Made by a program: the position numbers and the translations under genes. Positions 6,349-13,591 of a stretch of 13,923 nt of DNA are shown here, one piece after another (the stretch's first letter is position 1; every line of letters starts with the position of its first letter). The notes under the pieces are model-generated. The model was not told where the DNA came from, searched no databases, and worked only from the letters and a program-made list of their open reading frames with translations. The stretch lies in contig JAFDIG010000053.1 of assembly GCA_019308145.1 (NCBI GenBank), forward strand, positions 1 through 13,923. Reading direction: 5' to 3'. The stretch comes from Deltaproteobacteria bacterium (GTDB taxonomy: Bacteria; Desulfobacterota; JAFDIG01).

Positions 6349-7197
6349 ATGGAGATTATAAAGAATGTAAAGGAGATGCAAAAAAAAGCATCGCAAGCAA
6401 AAAAGCAAGGCAAAAAGATCTGCTTTGTTCCAACAATGGGTTTTTTTCACGAAGGGCATATAACGCTTATGAGAGAAGGGAGAAAGTTGGCTGATATTCT
6501 TGCTATCTCTATATTTGTAAACCCAACCCAATTTTCCCAAGGAGAGGATCTTGATGTTTATCCTAGGGATCTTAAAGGAGATATAGAAAAAATAAAGGAT
6601 ATTGGAGTTGATTGGGTTTTTGCACCTTCTGCTTCAGAGATGTATCCCGAAGGGTTTCAGAGCTATGTCATTGTTGAGAAAGTAACTCGTAATCTATGTG
6701 GCAAATTCAGACCAGGTCATTTCAGAGGTGTTGCTACTATTTGCTTGAAGCTATTTAATATCATAAAACCTGATTTAGCAGTTTTTGGTGAGAAGGATTT
6801 TCAACAGCTTGTAACAATAAAACAGATGGTCAAGGATTTAAATTTGGATCTTAAGGTAATTGGTATTCCTACTGTAAGAGAAAAAGATGGACTTGCTATG
6901 AGTTCTCGCAATATTTATCTTACTCCTAATGAGAGGAAAAAGGCTTTAGCTATTTTTCGTTCTCTTAAAGAAGCTAATGAAATGTTTAAAAAAGGTGAAA
7001 GAAAAGCTATACCTATAATAAAACATGTAAGGGAAATCCTTGAAAAAGAAAATGGAATCTCAATAGATTATGTCCAGATATGTGATATTAACACTATAGA
7101 AGATATAGACAAAATCGATAAGAAAGCGCTTTTAGCAGTGGCAGTAAGAATTGGTTCAGCTCGTTTAATTGATAATATTATTTTAGGGAGAGATTAA
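6349..7197 (+). CDS. panC: Pantoate--beta-alanine ligase (pantothenate synthetase)
   Basis: Joins pantoate and beta-alanine using ATP, through a pantoyl-adenylate, in the last step of pantothenate (coenzyme A precursor) synthesis. The 282-residue protein has the class I synthetase-like fold signatures: PTMGFFHEGH (28-37, the HxGH site), FVNPTQF (56-62), GEKDFQQL (147-154) and the KMSKS-like AMSSRN (183-188). Length is typical. AAAGAGGT (6336-6343) precedes ATG 6349 by 5 bases. panD starts 2 bases after its stop, so the two are cotranscribed and probably translationally coupled. The terminator/antiterminator element upstream may control both. panB, which makes the pantoate branch, is not in the window. 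Confidence 0.97.
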   Translation: MEIIKNVKEMQKKASQAKKQGKKICFVPTMGFFHEGHITLMREGRKLADILAISIFVNPTQFSQGEDLDVYPRDLKGDIEKIKDIGVDWVFAPSASEMYPEGFQSYVIVEKVTRNLCGKFRPGHFRGVATICLKLFNIIKPDLAVFGEKDFQQLVTIKQMVKDLNLDLKVIGIPTVREKDGLAMSSRNIYLTPNERKKALAIFRSLKEANEMFKKGERKAIPIIKHVREILEKENGISIDYVQICDINTIEDIDKIDKKALLAVAVRIGSARLIDNIILGRD

Positions 7198-7199
7198 AA

Positions 7200-7562
7200 A
7201 TGTATAAAATTATGTTAAAATCTAAAATCCACAGAGCAAAGGTTACCGATTCTGACCTTGATTATGAAGGAAGTATTACCATAGATCGCACTTTGATGGA
7301 CGCAGCCAATCTTGTTGAGTTTGAGAAGGTTGATGTATATAATATTACCAATGGAAACCGTTTTTCTACCTATGTTTTAGAAGGCGAAAGGGATTCTGGC
7401 GTTATATGTTTAAATGGTGCTGCTGCGCATATGGTTTCAAAGGGTGATTTAGTAATAATAGCATGTTATGCTCTTTATTCTGCTGAAGAGTTAAAGGATC
7501 ACAAGCCTAAATTAGTTTTTGTGGATGAAAAAAATAGGATAAAAAATAATAAAAAATTATAA
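7200..7562 (+). CDS. panD: Aspartate 1-decarboxylase proenzyme
   Basis: Makes beta-alanine from aspartate, supplying PanC's second substrate. It is a pyruvoyl enzyme that cuts itself: the site is Gly24-Ser25 in YEGSITID, where Ser25 becomes the pyruvoyl group. Other family motifs are MLKSKIHRA (5-13), YNITNGNRF (47-55) and NGAAAHM (72-78, followed by GD). At 120 residues it matches the usual length. The ribosome site AGGGAGA (7186-7192) lies inside the end of panC. Gene order panC-panD with a 2-base gap is a standard pantothenate arrangement. No clear intrinsic terminator follows; only a weak hairpin (TAAGAC/GTCTTA, 7576-7599) without a T run is visible. Confidence 0.97.
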   Translation: MYKIMLKSKIHRAKVTDSDLDYEGSITIDRTLMDAANLVEFEKVDVYNITNGNRFSTYVLEGERDSGVICLNGAAAHMVSKGDLVIIACYALYSAEELKDHKPKLVFVDEKNRIKNNKKL

Positions 7563-7882
7563 TTAAAAAGATAAATAAGACTTTCCCATTTTTGTCTTAA
7601 GTATAGAAAGCTTGTTTTAAACTTTTATTAATTTGCATGGGGTAATATTTTATAATTAGTCCGTGCTAAAAATAGATTAATTATGTTCAGGCCGACAAAA
7701 TTTACCTGAAAATAAAAGGAAATTTTCTTCTTTTATATAACTTTAATGATCATAATTTATTATTTTTGTAGTTTTACCAAGTCTTAACACAAATTTTTTT
7801 AGTTTTAATTAGTTCATGCTTCATTTTTTAATGAACTCTCTCAATATAAAATTTTTTTAAAGTGTCTTTCCATAAAAAATTC

Positions 7883-7911
7883 TTGACAAGCAACTCTTTT
7901 TATCTTTAAAT
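7883..7911 (+). promoter_or_regulatory. Candidate promoter upstream of the TRAP operon
   Basis: A perfect -35 TTGACA (7883-7888) is followed after 17 bases by TTAAAT (7906-7911), a 4/6 -10. It points toward dctP, about 520 bases away, so a transcript would carry a long leader including the 8171-8223 hairpin. No stronger sigma-70 match was seen nearer the gene, although AT-rich weak sites are many. Without transcript data I cannot say it is the main start. Confidence 0.4.
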
Positions 7912-8170
7912 CATAAATAAAGTGAGTTTCTTATAACTTTTATTCTATTAACTTAATTGAGTTATATTTAAAGTTATTGTAATATTAATAAAAACAGATA
8001 ACAGAATGTTGATTCATTTATAAAAGTTAAAAGAATTTCTTTTTTTATACCTACCACTTGCAGAAGATAAAAAATTATTAGATTCATGAATTTCAATATT
8101 CTCAAAAAGTTCGATTTTATTTATAACCCATCAAAAAGAGAAAAAAATAATAGTTTATTAATCAAAAAAG

Positions 8171-8223
8171 CTTTAATATTAGATAAGATAGCAATATCTT
8201 ATATTATTCTATAAATATTAAAG
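8171..8223 (+). other. Long imperfect hairpin with GCAA tetraloop
   Basis: CTTTAATATT (8171-8180) is perfectly complementary to AATATTAAAG (8214-8223). Inside, ATAAGATA (8183-8190), loop GCAA (8191-8194) and TATCTTAT (8195-8202) form an 8-bp stem closed by a GNRA-type tetraloop. An uneven internal loop (2 bases on the left, 11 on the right) lies between the stems. That makes 18 pairs over 53 bases. The strand is assigned on the assumption that it acts in the dctP leader RNA; as DNA the dyad is symmetrical. Function unknown. Confidence 0.45.
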
Positions 8224-8431
8224 ATTAAAATTTTTAAAAGATTTCTATACCGTTTCTTTATCATAATCAGAAAGGTTATCATTCTGGTAGTATTTATGCT
8301 ATTTTTACGAAAGGAGGTGGTATTTAGTAGTAAAAGCTTAGATTTCATAGATAAATTTAATGATAATATATTTTGAAAGGGGGTGAAATAATTTATTAAT
8401 ATCAACTTATAAGTATATCAGGAGGTGTAAA

Positions 8432-9484
8432 ATGAAGAAAAGGGATTTTTTAAATGTTGTTAAAAATATTTTTATCTTAATAATAATACCAGCATTGTTG
8501 TTCGGCATAATCTCTTCAGAAGTATTGGCAAAAAGCAAACCAATAAAATTAAGTTATGCAAACTTCCCTCCTGCTCCTACTTTTCCATGCGTTCAAATGG
8601 AAAGATGGAAAAAAGTAGTTGAAAAACGTACCAACGGAAAGGTAAAGGTTGAAACCTATCCGGGAGGTACCTTGCTTGGTGCAAAGAATATGTTTGATGG
8701 CGTTGTTACTGGCATGGCAGATATCGGCTGTTTATGTCTTCCATATCAACCAGGACGTTTTCCTTTGCTTTCAGTTGTAGATTTGCCTATTGGTTTTCCT
8801 AATGCTACAGTAGCAAGCCTTGTTTTATGGGATCTTTATACAAAATATAAACCAAAATCTTTTGCAAAAGTAAAAGTTTTGACTATGTTTACATGTCCTC
8901 CAGCAAATATTATGTGCAAAAAACCTGTGCGTAGCTTAAAGGATCTAAAAGGTTTGGAGTTAAGAAGTACTGGTGCTGGTGCCAAAGTGTTGAGTTTACT
9001 TGGTGCAACCCCTGTAGCAATGCCTATGTCTGAAACACCTGAAGCATTGCAAAAAGGCGTGGTCAAAGGTATTTTCTCTTCCCTTGAAATTCTTAAGGAT
9101 TTTAATTTTGCTTCGCTTTGCCGTTATGAAACTGTCTGTAATCTTCAGACAGCCTCCTTTGCAGTTGTTATGAATCTTAATAAATGGAAATCTTTGCCAA
9201 AAGATGTGCAAAAAGTTATAAACGATTTAAGGAGGGAACAGGCGCTTTGGACAGGAAAATATGTTGATAAACACGTTAACGAGTCTATTGCATGGTCAAA
9301 GAAGAAATATAATATAGAAGTGATTCACTTTTCTAATGCTGATGTGGCTAAAATGCATAAGCTTCTTAAACCATTAACTTATAAATATCTAAAAGATGCA
9401 AAGGATAAAGGTGTTCCAGGTCAGGCAGCTTTAAATGACCTATATAAGCTTAAAGCTAAATATCTAAAAAAATATGCTAAATAA
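8432..9484 (+). CDS. dctP: TRAP transporter periplasmic binding protein (DctP type)
   Basis: Captures a substrate, usually an organic acid, in the periplasm and delivers it to the DctQM permease, which is driven by an ion gradient rather than ATP. ATG 8432 follows AGGAGGTG by 4-5 bases. The 350-residue precursor has a signal peptide with cleavage likely after VLA (31-33). Family features: KLSYANFPPA at the mature N terminus, YPGGTLLGAKNMFDGV (76-91), LPIGFPN (118-124) and LKGLELRSTGAGAKVLSLLG (172-191), where Arg178 is the position that usually binds the substrate carboxylate, then ETPEALQKGVVKG (201-213). The mature protein has seven cysteines (53, 100, 102, 155, 162, 230, 236), many for a periplasmic protein. 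It most resembles binding proteins I recall from sulfate-reducing Desulfobacterota. The ligand cannot be told from sequence. Confidence 0.94.
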   Translation: MKKRDFLNVVKNIFILIIIPALLFGIISSEVLAKSKPIKLSYANFPPAPTFPCVQMERWKKVVEKRTNGKVKVETYPGGTLLGAKNMFDGVVTGMADIGCLCLPYQPGRFPLLSVVDLPIGFPNATVASLVLWDLYTKYKPKSFAKVKVLTMFTCPPANIMCKKPVRSLKDLKGLELRSTGAGAKVLSLLGATPVAMPMSETPEALQKGVVKGIFSSLEILKDFNFASLCRYETVCNLQTASFAVVMNLNKWKSLPKDVQKVINDLRREQALWTGKYVDKHVNESIAWSKKKYNIEVIHFSNADVAKMHKLLKPLTYKYLKDAKDKGVPGQAALNDLYKLKAKYLKKYAK

Positions 9485-9498
9485 GATTGCTTGTTAAA

Positions 9499-9519
9499 GA
9501 GGGGTCTTCGTGACCCCTC
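9499..9519 (+). other. GC-rich hairpin after dctP (mRNA stabiliser or processing stem)
   Basis: GAGGGGTC (9499-9506), loop TTCGT, GACCCCTC (9512-9519) is a perfect 8-bp stem with a UUCG-containing loop, 14 bases after the dctP stop. It is not followed by a T run, so it is unlikely to end transcription alone. Hairpins in this place in binding-protein operons protect the upstream message and raise binding-protein output over the permease. That role is inferred from position. Confidence 0.6.
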
Positions 9520-9543
9520 CATTAATATTGATCGTTATAGAGG

Positions 9544-9576
9544 TTTCTCCTTTTTTAGAAGGAGGGATTTCTTTTT
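9544..9576 (+). terminator. Partial terminator between dctP and dctQ
   Basis: CTCCTT (9547-9552) pairs with AAGGAG (9559-9564) around loop TTTTAG. G-U and A-U pairs extend the stem, and TTTCTTTTT follows (9568-9576). This looks like a leaky intrinsic terminator that would let only part of the transcripts continue into dctQM. It lies just before the dctQ ribosome site (9578-9587), so the structure might also affect translation. Confidence 0.45.
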
Positions 9577-9591
9577 AGGAAGGGGGGTTTG

Positions 9592-10083
9592 ATGAGCTGG
9601 CTAATTAAGGTTACAAATATTTTAAACCGATTTGTTGTACTTATAGCTGGAATCTCTTTAGTAGGAATGATGTTTTTAGCTTGTTTAAACATGTTATTAA
9701 GAAGCATATGGATTCCTCTTAAAGGTACTTTTGAACTTATGGGCTTTTTAGGTGCTATTGTTACAGCCTTTGCTTTAGGATATACTCAAATTAAGCGCGC
9801 TAATATTGCTGTTGATATATTAGTGATTAGATTTTCAACAAAGAAGAAAAAGATCGTTGACTCTATTAATTATATTATAAATGCAATATTTTTTGGTCTT
9901 ATTGCATGGCAAACAGCTTTATGGGCTACTACGCTCGTAAAAACTTCTGAAGTTTCAGAAACGTTAAGGATTATTTATTATCCATTTACTTATGGGGTTG
10001 CATTAGGTGCTGGGGTTCTTTCATTAATTCTTTTTATTGATTTCATAGAAACATTGAGTTCAAAAATAGGAGGTGAAAAATGA
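9592..10083 (+). CDS. dctQ: TRAP transporter small membrane subunit (DctQ type)
   Basis: The small permease subunit, needed with DctM for transport across the inner membrane. I start it at ATG 9592 (163 aa), 4 bases after the purine-rich AGGAAGGGGGG (9577-9587); a TTG one codon earlier (9589) is less likely. Four hydrophobic segments at about 12-34, 46-65, 87-109 and 126-150 match the four-helix DctQ fold. The segment GYTQIKRANIAVDILVIRF (62-80) carries the usual charged loop between helices 2 and 3. The last codons overlap the dctM start in ATGA, showing translational coupling. Length is normal. Sequence alone gives no substrate. Confidence 0.92.
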   Translation: MSWLIKVTNILNRFVVLIAGISLVGMMFLACLNMLLRSIWIPLKGTFELMGFLGAIVTAFALGYTQIKRANIAVDILVIRFSTKKKKIVDSINYIINAIFFGLIAWQTALWATTLVKTSEVSETLRIIYYPFTYGVALGAGVLSLILFIDFIETLSSKIGGEK

Positions 10084-11384
10084 GTCTATCGCTAATTGGT
10101 ATACTTGGAATCCTAATTCTTCTTGCTGTTCTCTTCTTTTTAGGAATGCCAGTAGGGTTTGCCATGGCAGTGGTTGGTTTTTTAGGTGTTTGCTATGTAA
10201 TTTCACTAAAGGCAGCTCTTGGTATGCTTGGCACTGATATTTGGCGAATTTTTTCATCATATGGCTTAACTGTTATACCTTTATTTATTTTTATGGGTGA
10301 AATTAGTTTTTATTCGGGGGTAAATGAAAGGCTTTATAATACAACTTATAAATGGATGGGACAAATAAGAGGTGGTATTGCAATGGCAACGGTTTTGGCA
10401 TGCACAGGTTTTTCTGCAATTTGTGGCTCTAATACTGCTACTGCTGCTACTATGAGTACAGTTGCACTCCCAGAGATGAAAAAATATAATTATGAACCTG
10501 TTTTAAGTACTGGTTCTATTGCTTGTGGTTCAACTCTTGGAGTAGTTATTCCTCCAAGCGTTGTACTTATTATTATTGGATTAGAGACAGGTCAATCCAT
10601 TGCAAGGCTTTTTTATGGGGGAGTATTACCAGGAATTATTTTAGCTCTTCTTTTCATGTTAACTATTTATATCCTTTGTCGCCTTAATCCAGGCTGGGGA
10701 CCTGCTGGACCAAAAACAACTATTAAAGAAAAGATCTTTGCTCTTCCTGGTTCAATAGAGATGTTAATTCTGTTTGGCCTTGTTATGGGTGGTCTGTATA
10801 GAGGTTATTTTACACCTACTGAAGCTGGGGCAGCTGGGTCTTTTTTTGCTCTTCTTATTAGCATAGTAAGAAGGAAACTTAGCTGGAAAGGCTTCATTAA
10901 TTCTGTACTGGATACGTTACGTATCTCATGTATGATTTTGATTATTGTAACTGGCGCTGTTATTTTTGGTAGATTTTTAACAGTAACCAGGCTACCATAT
11001 GAGGCAGCTATCTGGGCTTCTTCTCTTCCTATACCCAGATATATTATCTTAGCAATAGTTTTGTTTATTTATATTATTGGCGGTGCTGTCATGGATGCTC
11101 TTGCTTTATTGTTGATTACCATTCCTGTCTTTTTCCCTATGGCTATCAAATTGGGTTATGAACCATTATGGTTTGGGGTAATAATAACAGTTATTACAAC
11201 AATGGGTGCCGTAACCCCGCCAGTTGGTGTAAATACATATGTAGTGGCAGGGATGGCTAAGGATATACCTCTTGAAAAGGTTTTTAAAGGGGTTACTTTC
11301 TTTTTGCCATCTTATATAATTTGTGTAATACTTTTAACCATATTCCCTAAGATAATTACTTATTTGCCAAGTTTTGTAAAATAA
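10080..11384 (+). CDS. dctM: TRAP transporter large membrane subunit (DctM type)
   Basis: The transport channel subunit; this elevator-type symporter usually uses a sodium gradient to bring in the substrate handed over by DctP. The 434-residue protein is hydrophobic along its length, consistent with about 12 membrane segments. Conserved signatures are GMPVGFAMA (22-30), IPLFIFMGE (66-74), ICGSNTATAATMSTVALPEM (114-133) and the helix-hairpin segment GVVIPPSVVLIIIG (154-167). A matching second-half hairpin is TMGAVTPPVGVNTYV near the C terminus. The start ATG overlaps the dctQ stop by four bases, and AGGAGGTG lies 5 bases upstream. It closes a complete P-Q-M operon. Only a weak A-T hairpin (11405-11419) follows. 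Confidence 0.96.
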   Translation: MSLSLIGILGILILLAVLFFLGMPVGFAMAVVGFLGVCYVISLKAALGMLGTDIWRIFSSYGLTVIPLFIFMGEISFYSGVNERLYNTTYKWMGQIRGGIAMATVLACTGFSAICGSNTATAATMSTVALPEMKKYNYEPVLSTGSIACGSTLGVVIPPSVVLIIIGLETGQSIARLFYGGVLPGIILALLFMLTIYILCRLNPGWGPAGPKTTIKEKIFALPGSIEMLILFGLVMGGLYRGYFTPTEAGAAGSFFALLISIVRRKLSWKGFINSVLDTLRISCMILIIVTGAVIFGRFLTVTRLPYEAAIWASSLPIPRYIILAIVLFIYIIGGAVMDALALLLITIPVFFPMAIKLGYEPLWFGVIITVITTMGAVTPPVGVNTYVVAGMAKDIPLEKVFKGVTFFLPSYIICVILLTIFPKIITYLPSFVK

Positions 11385-11404
11385 AGATGGAATTATCTAA
11401 ATTT

Positions 11405-11432
11405 TCTTATATTATAAGATATTAGATTTTTT
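11405..11432 (+). terminator. Weak terminator after dctM
   Basis: TCTTATATTATAAGA (11405-11419) is a perfect palindrome around a central T, and TTTTTT follows at 11427-11432. The stem has almost no GC and the T run is about 8 bases away, so it would be a poor terminator. It is the only candidate between dctM and the convergent synthetase gene, which ends at 11441. Confidence 0.25.
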
Positions 11433-11440
11433 GACACTAA

Positions 11441-12127
11441 TTATTCTATTCTTATCCGTGCATCACTAACTACTGTTGAGGATGAAGATGTAAAGATAGG
11501 GTTAAGATCTATTTCCTTTATTTCAGGAAAATTGATCACAAGGTTTGAAACCTTTATAAGAATATTCTTTAATGTTTTAAGATCGCCTTTTATCCCTCTA
11601 TATCCTTTTAATATATTATATCCTTTTATTTCTTTAATCATCTCCTCTGCATCAATCTCGTTTATAGGGATTAATCTAAAAGAGACATCATTAAGGATTT
11701 CAACAAAAATTCCTCCTGTTCCAAACATGATAACATGACCAAATTGAGGGTCATCTATAACCCCTATAATGCATTCAATTCCATAAACCATTTTTTCTAT
11801 TATAACCCCTTCTACTTTTATTGGGAATTCGCTTTTTTTCGCTGTTTCCATAAATTTATTATAAGTATCTTCTACCTCTTTTTGGCTTTTTAAATTTAAA
11901 ACAACACTCCTCGCATCTGTTTTGTGAATAAGGTCATAAGAGTTTATCTTCATTGCAACAGGAAAACCCAATTCAAAAGAGCATTTTATTGCCTCATCCT
12001 TTGATTTTGCTGTTTTTGTTTCAACAACTGGGATGCCCCATGCTGCTAAAACCGATTTTGCCTCTGGGTTAAGAAGAATTTTTCTTCTTTTGTTTTTTAC
12101 TAAATTAAAGATTTCCCTTATTTCCAT
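11441..12127 (-). CDS. acdB: ADP-forming acyl-CoA synthetase, beta (ATP-grasp) subunit
   Basis: With a separate alpha subunit, enzymes of this family interconvert acyl-CoA + ADP + phosphate and acid + CoA + ATP, giving ATP by substrate-level phosphorylation or activating acids. The 228-residue length fits the stand-alone beta subunit. Motifs: EAKSVLAAWGIPV (22-34), GFPVAMKI (54-61), IHKTDAR (67-73), DDPQFGHVIMFGTGGIFVE (125-143), a GYRG segment (175-178) and EIDLNP (205-210). His68 aligns with the beta histidine that is phosphorylated in archaeal ACD. After HKTD I expect a Gly-Gly (xGGV), but here it is ARSVV, which is odd. AAAGGA lies 8 bases before ATG 12127. No alpha subunit (CoA-binding, phosphohistidine) is in the window. 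It follows the MFS gene by 128 bases. Substrate acid unknown. Confidence 0.85.
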   Translation of the reverse strand: MEIREIFNLVKNKRRKILLNPEAKSVLAAWGIPVVETKTAKSKDEAIKCSFELGFPVAMKINSYDLIHKTDARSVVLNLKSQKEVEDTYNKFMETAKKSEFPIKVEGVIIEKMVYGIECIIGVIDDPQFGHVIMFGTGGIFVEILNDVSFRLIPINEIDAEEMIKEIKGYNILKGYRGIKGDLKTLKNILIKVSNLVINFPEIKEIDLNPIFTSSSSTVVSDARIRIE

Positions 12128-12173
12128 TTATTTCCTTTATCTTTTTTTGGCTGAACTCCACACATTTTTAATG

Positions 12174-12202
12174 ATTATCTGATACCTTTATGACTAAAAC
12201 AA
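12174..12202 (-). promoter_or_regulatory. Candidate promoter of the synthetase gene
   Basis: On the minus strand TTGTTT (complement of 12197-12202) and GATAAT (complement of 12174-12179) stand 17 bases apart, matching -35 (3/6) and -10 (5/6). Transcription would start near 12167, about 40 bases before ATG 12127. It would allow the synthetase gene to be expressed apart from the MFS gene upstream. Confidence 0.35.
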
Positions 12203-12255
12203 CTTTAAAGTAAAAAAGCGAAGAAAAGATATTTGATATTTTCCCCAATTTTTTA

Positions 12256-13539
12256 TCAATCCTTGCTCAATGTTTCTTTCATAAAACAAACAGAAATAAA
12301 AGCAATTATAGCAGCTAATAAGCATAATCCAAAAGATTTATGATATGCCCCCACAGGATAAATACCACCTATTTTCCCTACTTTATCCATTATATAACCC
12401 ATAATAGGTGGAAAGATCGCTCCACCGGCAAAAGGAAAGATATTTACAGTACCAGTAGATGTTCCTGCGATCTCTTTTGGAAAAAGCTCTTTATTAGCAG
12501 TAAAAGCAACTATAACAATAGCACTTCCAAATATCCCTATTGAGAATGTGATAATATATAAAAGCGGCTGATTTAATTTGTCAGTCCAAACAGTCAGGAT
12601 AATCCAGACAATAAGATAAAGGAAAGCGCTTCCAATCATTACAGGTTTCCTAGCAGAAAAGATTTTATCAGAAAGCCATCCTAAAAAAGGACTACCTACA
12701 ATCATTCCGACCGCAATCATCATCAATATATTTCCTGCCATTGCTTTACTCATTTTGTATGTTTGCATAAGGAAAGGACCACCCCATAATCCCCCGAATC
12801 CTATAACAGTGCCATAAGAAAAGAAAAACCAGATAGCTAAAGGCCAAAAATGTTTATTAGATAAAACTATCTTCATTCCTTGCCATAGCCCTATTTCCTT
12901 TTCTTCTTTTTCAGGATGAATCTTTTTTTCTGCAAGAGTTGGCAGTCCCATATCTTTTGGACTATTACGAACAAAAATCCAGGTTAGTACTGCCATTATA
13001 AGGGTGATAATTCCAATAAGAACAAATGAGCCTCTCCAACCTATCCATGTGGTTAATAAAGCTAAAGGGGTTGCGGCAGAAAGCCACCCAATGCCTCCCA
13101 TAGCCATTAATATACCTGTCATGGTAGCAAATTCAGTTATTCTAAACCATTCGGCAAGGATCTTCATCGTTGGCACAAAAAGGGCAGCAACGCCTAACCC
13201 AACCAAAACTCTCGCAAAGATAGCAATAGAAATATTTGGTGAAAGACCAAATAAGACTGCTCCAACAAACGCTATCAAAAGAAAGAGGGTTACAGTTTTC
13301 CTTGGACCTAAAGAATCAGAAAGCAAACCTACTGGAATTTGCATGATGGCATAAGGGTAAAAATAGGCAGAAGCAAGAATCCCTAAAGTTGCTCCGCTAA
13401 TGCCAAAAGTTTTTACCAGCTCTGGTGCAACTACTGCTGATGAAACACGATGAAAATAGACAAAGAGATAACCAACTGCTAATATCCAGAATATAACCCA
13501 ACGATATCTTAAAACTTTTTTAATTTTTTCCTCTTCCAT
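12256..13539 (-). CDS. Major facilitator superfamily transporter
   Basis: A secondary transporter of the inner membrane, 427 residues with about 12 helices and a charged central loop (about 195-220, KKIHPEKEEKEIGLWQG). Motif A between helices 2 and 3 is clear: GLLSDSLGPRKT (71-82). A second copy lies in the C-terminal half (GWLSDKIFSARK). FVYFHRVSSAVVAPEL (26-41) at helix 1 and the overall pattern resemble the anion:cation symporter / organophosphate-sugar phosphate branch, so an organic anion is a reasonable guess, not proven. AGAGGT (complement of 13545-13550) is 5 bases before ATG 13539. It lies 52 bases downstream of a marR-type gene, with an AT-rich palindrome between, so MarR control is likely. 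The synthetase subunit downstream may act on what it carries. Confidence 0.88.
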   Translation of the reverse strand: MEEEKIKKVLRYRWVIFWILAVGYLFVYFHRVSSAVVAPELVKTFGISGATLGILASAYFYPYAIMQIPVGLLSDSLGPRKTVTLFLLIAFVGAVLFGLSPNISIAIFARVLVGLGVAALFVPTMKILAEWFRITEFATMTGILMAMGGIGWLSAATPLALLTTWIGWRGSFVLIGIITLIMAVLTWIFVRNSPKDMGLPTLAEKKIHPEKEEKEIGLWQGMKIVLSNKHFWPLAIWFFFSYGTVIGFGGLWGGPFLMQTYKMSKAMAGNILMMIAVGMIVGSPFLGWLSDKIFSARKPVMIGSAFLYLIVWIILTVWTDKLNQPLLYIITFSIGIFGSAIVIVAFTANKELFPKEIAGTSTGTVNIFPFAGGAIFPPIMGYIMDKVGKIGGIYPVGAYHKSFGLCLLAAIIAFISVCFMKETLSKD

Positions 13540-13560
13540 TTTTAACCTCTTTTTTGGATG

Positions 13561-13579
13561 ATTTAAAGATTAGTTAAAT
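13561..13579. promoter_or_regulatory. Candidate MarR operator before the MFS gene
   Basis: ATTTAA-N7-TTAAAT (13561-13579) is a 19-base AT-rich inverted repeat in the 52-base gap between the marR-type gene and the MFS gene. MarR-family dimers typically bind palindromes of 16-20 bases close to regulated starts. It is 22 bases from the MFS start. In this AT-rich DNA chance is a serious alternative. Confidence 0.35.
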
Positions 13580-13591
13580 TAAAGAAGTTTA

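Larger units (their letters stand above)
7563..8431. other. Long non-coding leader region between panD and dctP
   Basis: No protein gene is credible in these 869 bases. They hold a promoter (7883-7911), a strong hairpin (8171-8223) and several smaller dyads: TTCAGG/CCTGAA at 7686-7710, AGTTCAT/ATGAACT at 7811-7837, ATTCATGAAT at 8082-8091 and ACTTATAAGT at 8405-8414. Three Shine-Dalgarno-like strings lie in the last 125 bases: AAAGGAGGTGG near 8310, AAAGGGGGTGA at 8376-8386, and AGGAGGTG, which serves dctP. A 26-codon frame from ATG 8296 to TGA 8376 overlaps the first and resembles nothing I know. The size suggests a regulated 5' leader or a decayed gene. Confidence 0.6.

Noticed and set aside
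7949..7964. TAACT-N6-AGTTA dyad as a possible FNR-type site
   Set aside because: It does not match TTGAT-N4-ATCAA well enough, and AT-rich dyads of this size are frequent here.
8296..8376. 26-codon plus-strand frame in the TRAP leader (MLFLRKEVVF...)
   Set aside because: The strong AAAGGAGG lies inside the frame rather than before its ATG, and the GTG next to that site is too close to be used. No homology recognised.
8199..8405. 68-codon minus-strand frame in the TRAP leader
   Set aside because: No ribosome site is evident, its composition follows the AT-rich spacer (Ile, Leu, Asn, Lys), and it overlaps the 8171-8223 hairpin.
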